A stretch of DNA of 13,349 nucleotides from Ruminococcaceae bacterium UBA7135 (GTDB lineage: Bacteria; Bacillota; Clostridia; Oscillospirales; Ruminococcaceae), in contig DKXD01000193.1 in assembly GCA_002492075.1 (NCBI GenBank), forward strand, positions 1 through 13,349, given 5' to 3'. The translations under genes and the position numbers were made by a program. Under the pieces are notes generated by a model that saw nothing but the letters and a program-made list of their open reading frames with translations, did not search any database and had not been told where the DNA came from. Every line of letters starts with the position of its first letter. Within the stretch, counting starts at the first letter, position 1. This document shows positions 11,669 to 13,349 of this stretch, in pieces.

Positions 11669-12570
11669 TGTCACTTACAGAAAGCCAAAAATCGCTTATA
11701 CTTTCGGTAGCCAAAAACGATATGGAAACGGCTAAGAAGTGGGCGGTGGTATGCTGCGACGAAGATAACACGCAGAAAAGCGCGTATTTTGTAAAGGATT
11801 GCAAAGAACTTTTGCAGAAGGCTACAAACCCGTTTGAGCTTCCTTCCGATATAAAGAACTTTGTTACTGCGGAAAATGCTTCTGAAATGTTTAATGCAAA
11901 TAGGTATTATCTTTCGGAACGAGAGCATGATGTGTCCGAAAGAATAATGAAAATGGCAAAGGTCGCGAGGAGATTAAAGGAAATGATAATCCCGTATCGA
12001 AATGCGACATTGCTTTTCGGCGAGAGCGGAGTAGGAAAAACCACCTTCGGAAGATACATCGCGTATAAATCGGGGCTTCCGTTTTACTATTTGAATTTCT
12101 CGACGATAATTGACAGCTATATGGGCGGCACATCGAAGAATATCGCAAAGGTGTTCGAGTTTGTAGCTCAAAACCCGTGCGTGTTTATGCTTGACGAGAT
12201 AGATTCCATTTGTGAAAGTCGCTCCTCAGCATCGGGCAACGGCAGCGATAAAGAAAATAACAGAATAACCGTAACGGTTATGCAAGAGCTTGATAAGCTC
12301 TCCAACGACACTATTTTGTTGGCTGCTACCAACAGGATAGACAGAATAGATAAAGCTGTTTTACGGAGGTTTTCGATAAAGCACGAAGTCAAGCCGTTGA
12401 ACGACGATGAAAAATTTGAAATGCTCGATACGTTTTTGAAAGATGTTGGCGTTGATTTCTCCGACACGAGGAAAAAAACCATATTGTCTGAAAGCACAAA
12501 CCAATCCGGAGTCATCAACCGAGCCGTTGAAGAAATCGCAGCGGAGATATTAAGCGATCTCGAGCAATAA
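11668..12570 (+). CDS. AAA+ ATPase (phage-type, 300 aa)
   Basis: A single-module AAA+ protein, ATG 11668 overlapping the previous stop, with AAGGAGGG upstream. Residues 1-110 are a helical N-terminal domain of unknown fold, with Cys29-Cys30. The ATPase core has Walker A GESGVGKTT (118-126), a pore-loop-like segment STIIDSYMGGTSKNI, Walker B VFMLDEID (172-179, Glu177 catalytic), sensor 1 in AATNRID (Asn222) and arginine fingers at Arg233-Arg234. This closely follows the classical AAA clade (FtsH/katanin-like order) rather than the phage replicative helicase. Such enzymes usually work as hexamers that remodel proteins or DNA complexes. The partner is unknown; the adjacent HNH nuclease is a candidate (inference). 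Confidence 0.88.
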   Translation: MSLTESQKSLILSVAKNDMETAKKWAVVCCDEDNTQKSAYFVKDCKELLQKATNPFELPSDIKNFVTAENASEMFNANRYYLSEREHDVSERIMKMAKVARRLKEMIIPYRNATLLFGESGVGKTTFGRYIAYKSGLPFYYLNFSTIIDSYMGGTSKNIAKVFEFVAQNPCVFMLDEIDSICESRSSASGNGSDKENNRITVTVMQELDKLSNDTILLAATNRIDRIDKAVLRRFSIKHEVKPLNDDEKFEMLDTFLKDVGVDFSDTRKKTILSESTNQSGVINRAVEEIAAEILSDLEQ

Positions 12571-12586
12571 AAGGAGGACGAAAACG

Positions 12587-12973
12587 ATGGCTAATCGAAA
12601 GGCTATTTCAAAAACCACAAGGCAGAAGGTTTATGCAAAGTATAACGGGCATTGTGCCTACTGCGGCAAGGAAATAACATACAAGCAAATGCAAGTAGAC
12701 CACTTCGTTCCCGCCTTTAAGGTCGAACTTGGCTATGATGCTGAAACGCTTGAAGCGGAAAGCAACTTGATGCCTGCTTGTTGGAGATGCAACCATTACA
12801 AGCGTGGAGAAACGTTGGAACATTTCCGCAGGAACATAGAACAGATACCTTGCAAGCTGAACTCACGGCAGTACATCTTCAAAGTGGGTGTTGACTATGG
12901 CTTTTTCAGCCCAGAGCCTCGCGAAGTTGAGTTTTACTTTGAGAAGATCAAGAAAGGCGGCGAAGATGAATGA
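12587..12973 (+). CDS. HNH endonuclease (128 aa)
   Basis: ATG 12587 follows AAGGAGG by nine bases. Residues 23-73 form a zinc-stabilised HNH domain: Cys23-x2-Cys26 (CAYCG), the catalytic Asp38-His39 in VDHFVP, Asn60 in SNLMPACWRC, Cys65-x2-Cys68, and His70 in CNHYKRG. The C-terminal part (about 74-128: YIFKVGVDYGFF, then EVEFYFEK) is typical of small phage HNH proteins. These cleave or nick DNA. Some assist terminase in packaging, others are homing or anti-competitor nucleases. No terminase is visible here, so which role applies is open. Its stop overlaps the next start (ATGA). Confidence 0.9.
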   Translation: MANRKAISKTTRQKVYAKYNGHCAYCGKEITYKQMQVDHFVPAFKVELGYDAETLEAESNLMPACWRCNHYKRGETLEHFRRNIEQIPCKLNSRQYIFKVGVDYGFFSPEPREVEFYFEKIKKGGEDE

Positions 12974-13272
12974 CGCGGAAAGAACTGCTTTCGGTCAAGA
13001 AGAGAAAATGGAATGAGATTTTGCACAACGTTTCCGGCGTTTATGTTATCCCGTCCAGAAGAAAGCACGATAGTGGCTACGCTTGTATTGACTTTGTGGC
13101 AGAAACACCCGAAGGGCTCGTTGGCTTCGGGGGAATGTGCGATGATGTGTGTTTCGAGGGGCTGCATTTCAGAATGGACTGTGATTTTAAGACAAAAATT
13201 ATCCACATCTGGAACAAAAAGTGGTTTTCGATTTCCGATGATGTGTCAAGCATTACTTTCACGGAAGAATGA
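12970..13272 (+). CDS. Hypothetical protein coupled to the HNH gene (100 aa)
   Basis: ATG 12970 overlaps the HNH stop (ATGA), so translation is likely coupled. The 100-residue product has a basic N-terminus (MTRKELLSVKKRKWNEIL) and a probably beta-rich body with IDFVAETPEGLVGFGGMCDD, LHFRMDCDF and KIIHIWNKKWFSISDD. No TM segment or catalytic motif is clear, and no family is recognised with confidence. Position as the last gene before a hairpin suggests it ends the early operon or a sub-operon. Confidence 0.65.
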   Translation: MTRKELLSVKKRKWNEILHNVSGVYVIPSRRKHDSGYACIDFVAETPEGLVGFGGMCDDVCFEGLHFRMDCDFKTKIIHIWNKKWFSISDDVSSITFTEE

Positions 13273-13285
13273 ACTATAACGATAC

Positions 13286-13310
13286 GCGGCTTGGCAGAAT
13301 GTCAAGCCGC
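13286..13310 (+). terminator. Possible terminator hairpin after the last gene
   Basis: GCGGCTTG (13286-13293) pairs perfectly with CAAGCCGC (13303-13310), extendable by a G-T and a C-G pair, around a short loop. It lies 13 bases after the final stop codon. The sequence that follows (TCGCTTTCGCTTACCTTTC) is pyrimidine-rich but has no continuous T-run. It is therefore a weaker terminator than the one at 4432, or a transcript-end stabiliser. Confidence 0.5.
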
Positions 13311-13349
13311 TCGCTTTCGCTTACCTTTCATTATTTATGCTGAAAAAAC

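Overview
The window looks like part of a tailed phage or prophage (Caudoviricetes) of a gut-type Clostridia host, probably Oscillospiraceae or a relative. This rests on the moderate GC, the strong AGGAGG-type ribosome binding sites, the LL-H-type holin, the CD1375-like small protein, the Cpl-7-repeat lysins and many small early proteins of kinds common in clostridial phages. Host assignment is inference. All convincing genes are on the + strand and tightly packed, with many ATGA, TAATG or 8-base overlaps. No integrase, repressor, capsid, terminase or tRNA gene is visible.

Region 1 (1-4463) is the end of the late operon. It runs from the 3' part of a fibronectin-type-III tail or fibre protein, through a small coiled-coil protein and a 44-residue CD1375-like protein, to the lysis cassette. 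The cassette holds an XhlA-like coiled-coil/membrane protein, a two-TM membrane protein, an LL-H-type holin, a CHAP endolysin and a GH25 lysozyme. Both lysins carry a Cpl-7 (CW_7) wall-binding repeat and an SH3-like domain, in opposite order. A strong GNRA-capped intrinsic terminator ends the operon.

Region 2 (4464-5775) is a control region around one gene. It has an 11-bp-phased array of degenerate DnaA-box-like repeats, two near-identical promoters (4831-4858 and 5526-5554) that share an A-tract upstream element, a gene for a papain/C39-like cysteine peptidase-type protein, and a 215-nt untranslated leader. The leader contains a tandem 76/77-nt repeat. Differences between the two copies preserve predicted hairpins, so this looks like a structured RNA and is the most interesting item in the window.

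Region 3 (5776-13272) is a long run of small early/accessory genes read from the second promoter. It holds several acidic conserved hypotheticals, three zinc-ribbon paralogues, a Lar-like zinc-ribbon fusion, a YopX-family protein, two proteins sharing an EYExTGLTPxEI-type motif, a D12-class (Dam-like) adenine methyltransferase with an unusual start region, an AAA+ ATPase, an HNH endonuclease and a small unknown protein. A hairpin follows at the right edge. The methyltransferase and Lar-like protein fit anti-restriction roles. The ATPase-HNH-unknown trio is translationally linked and may act together (inference).
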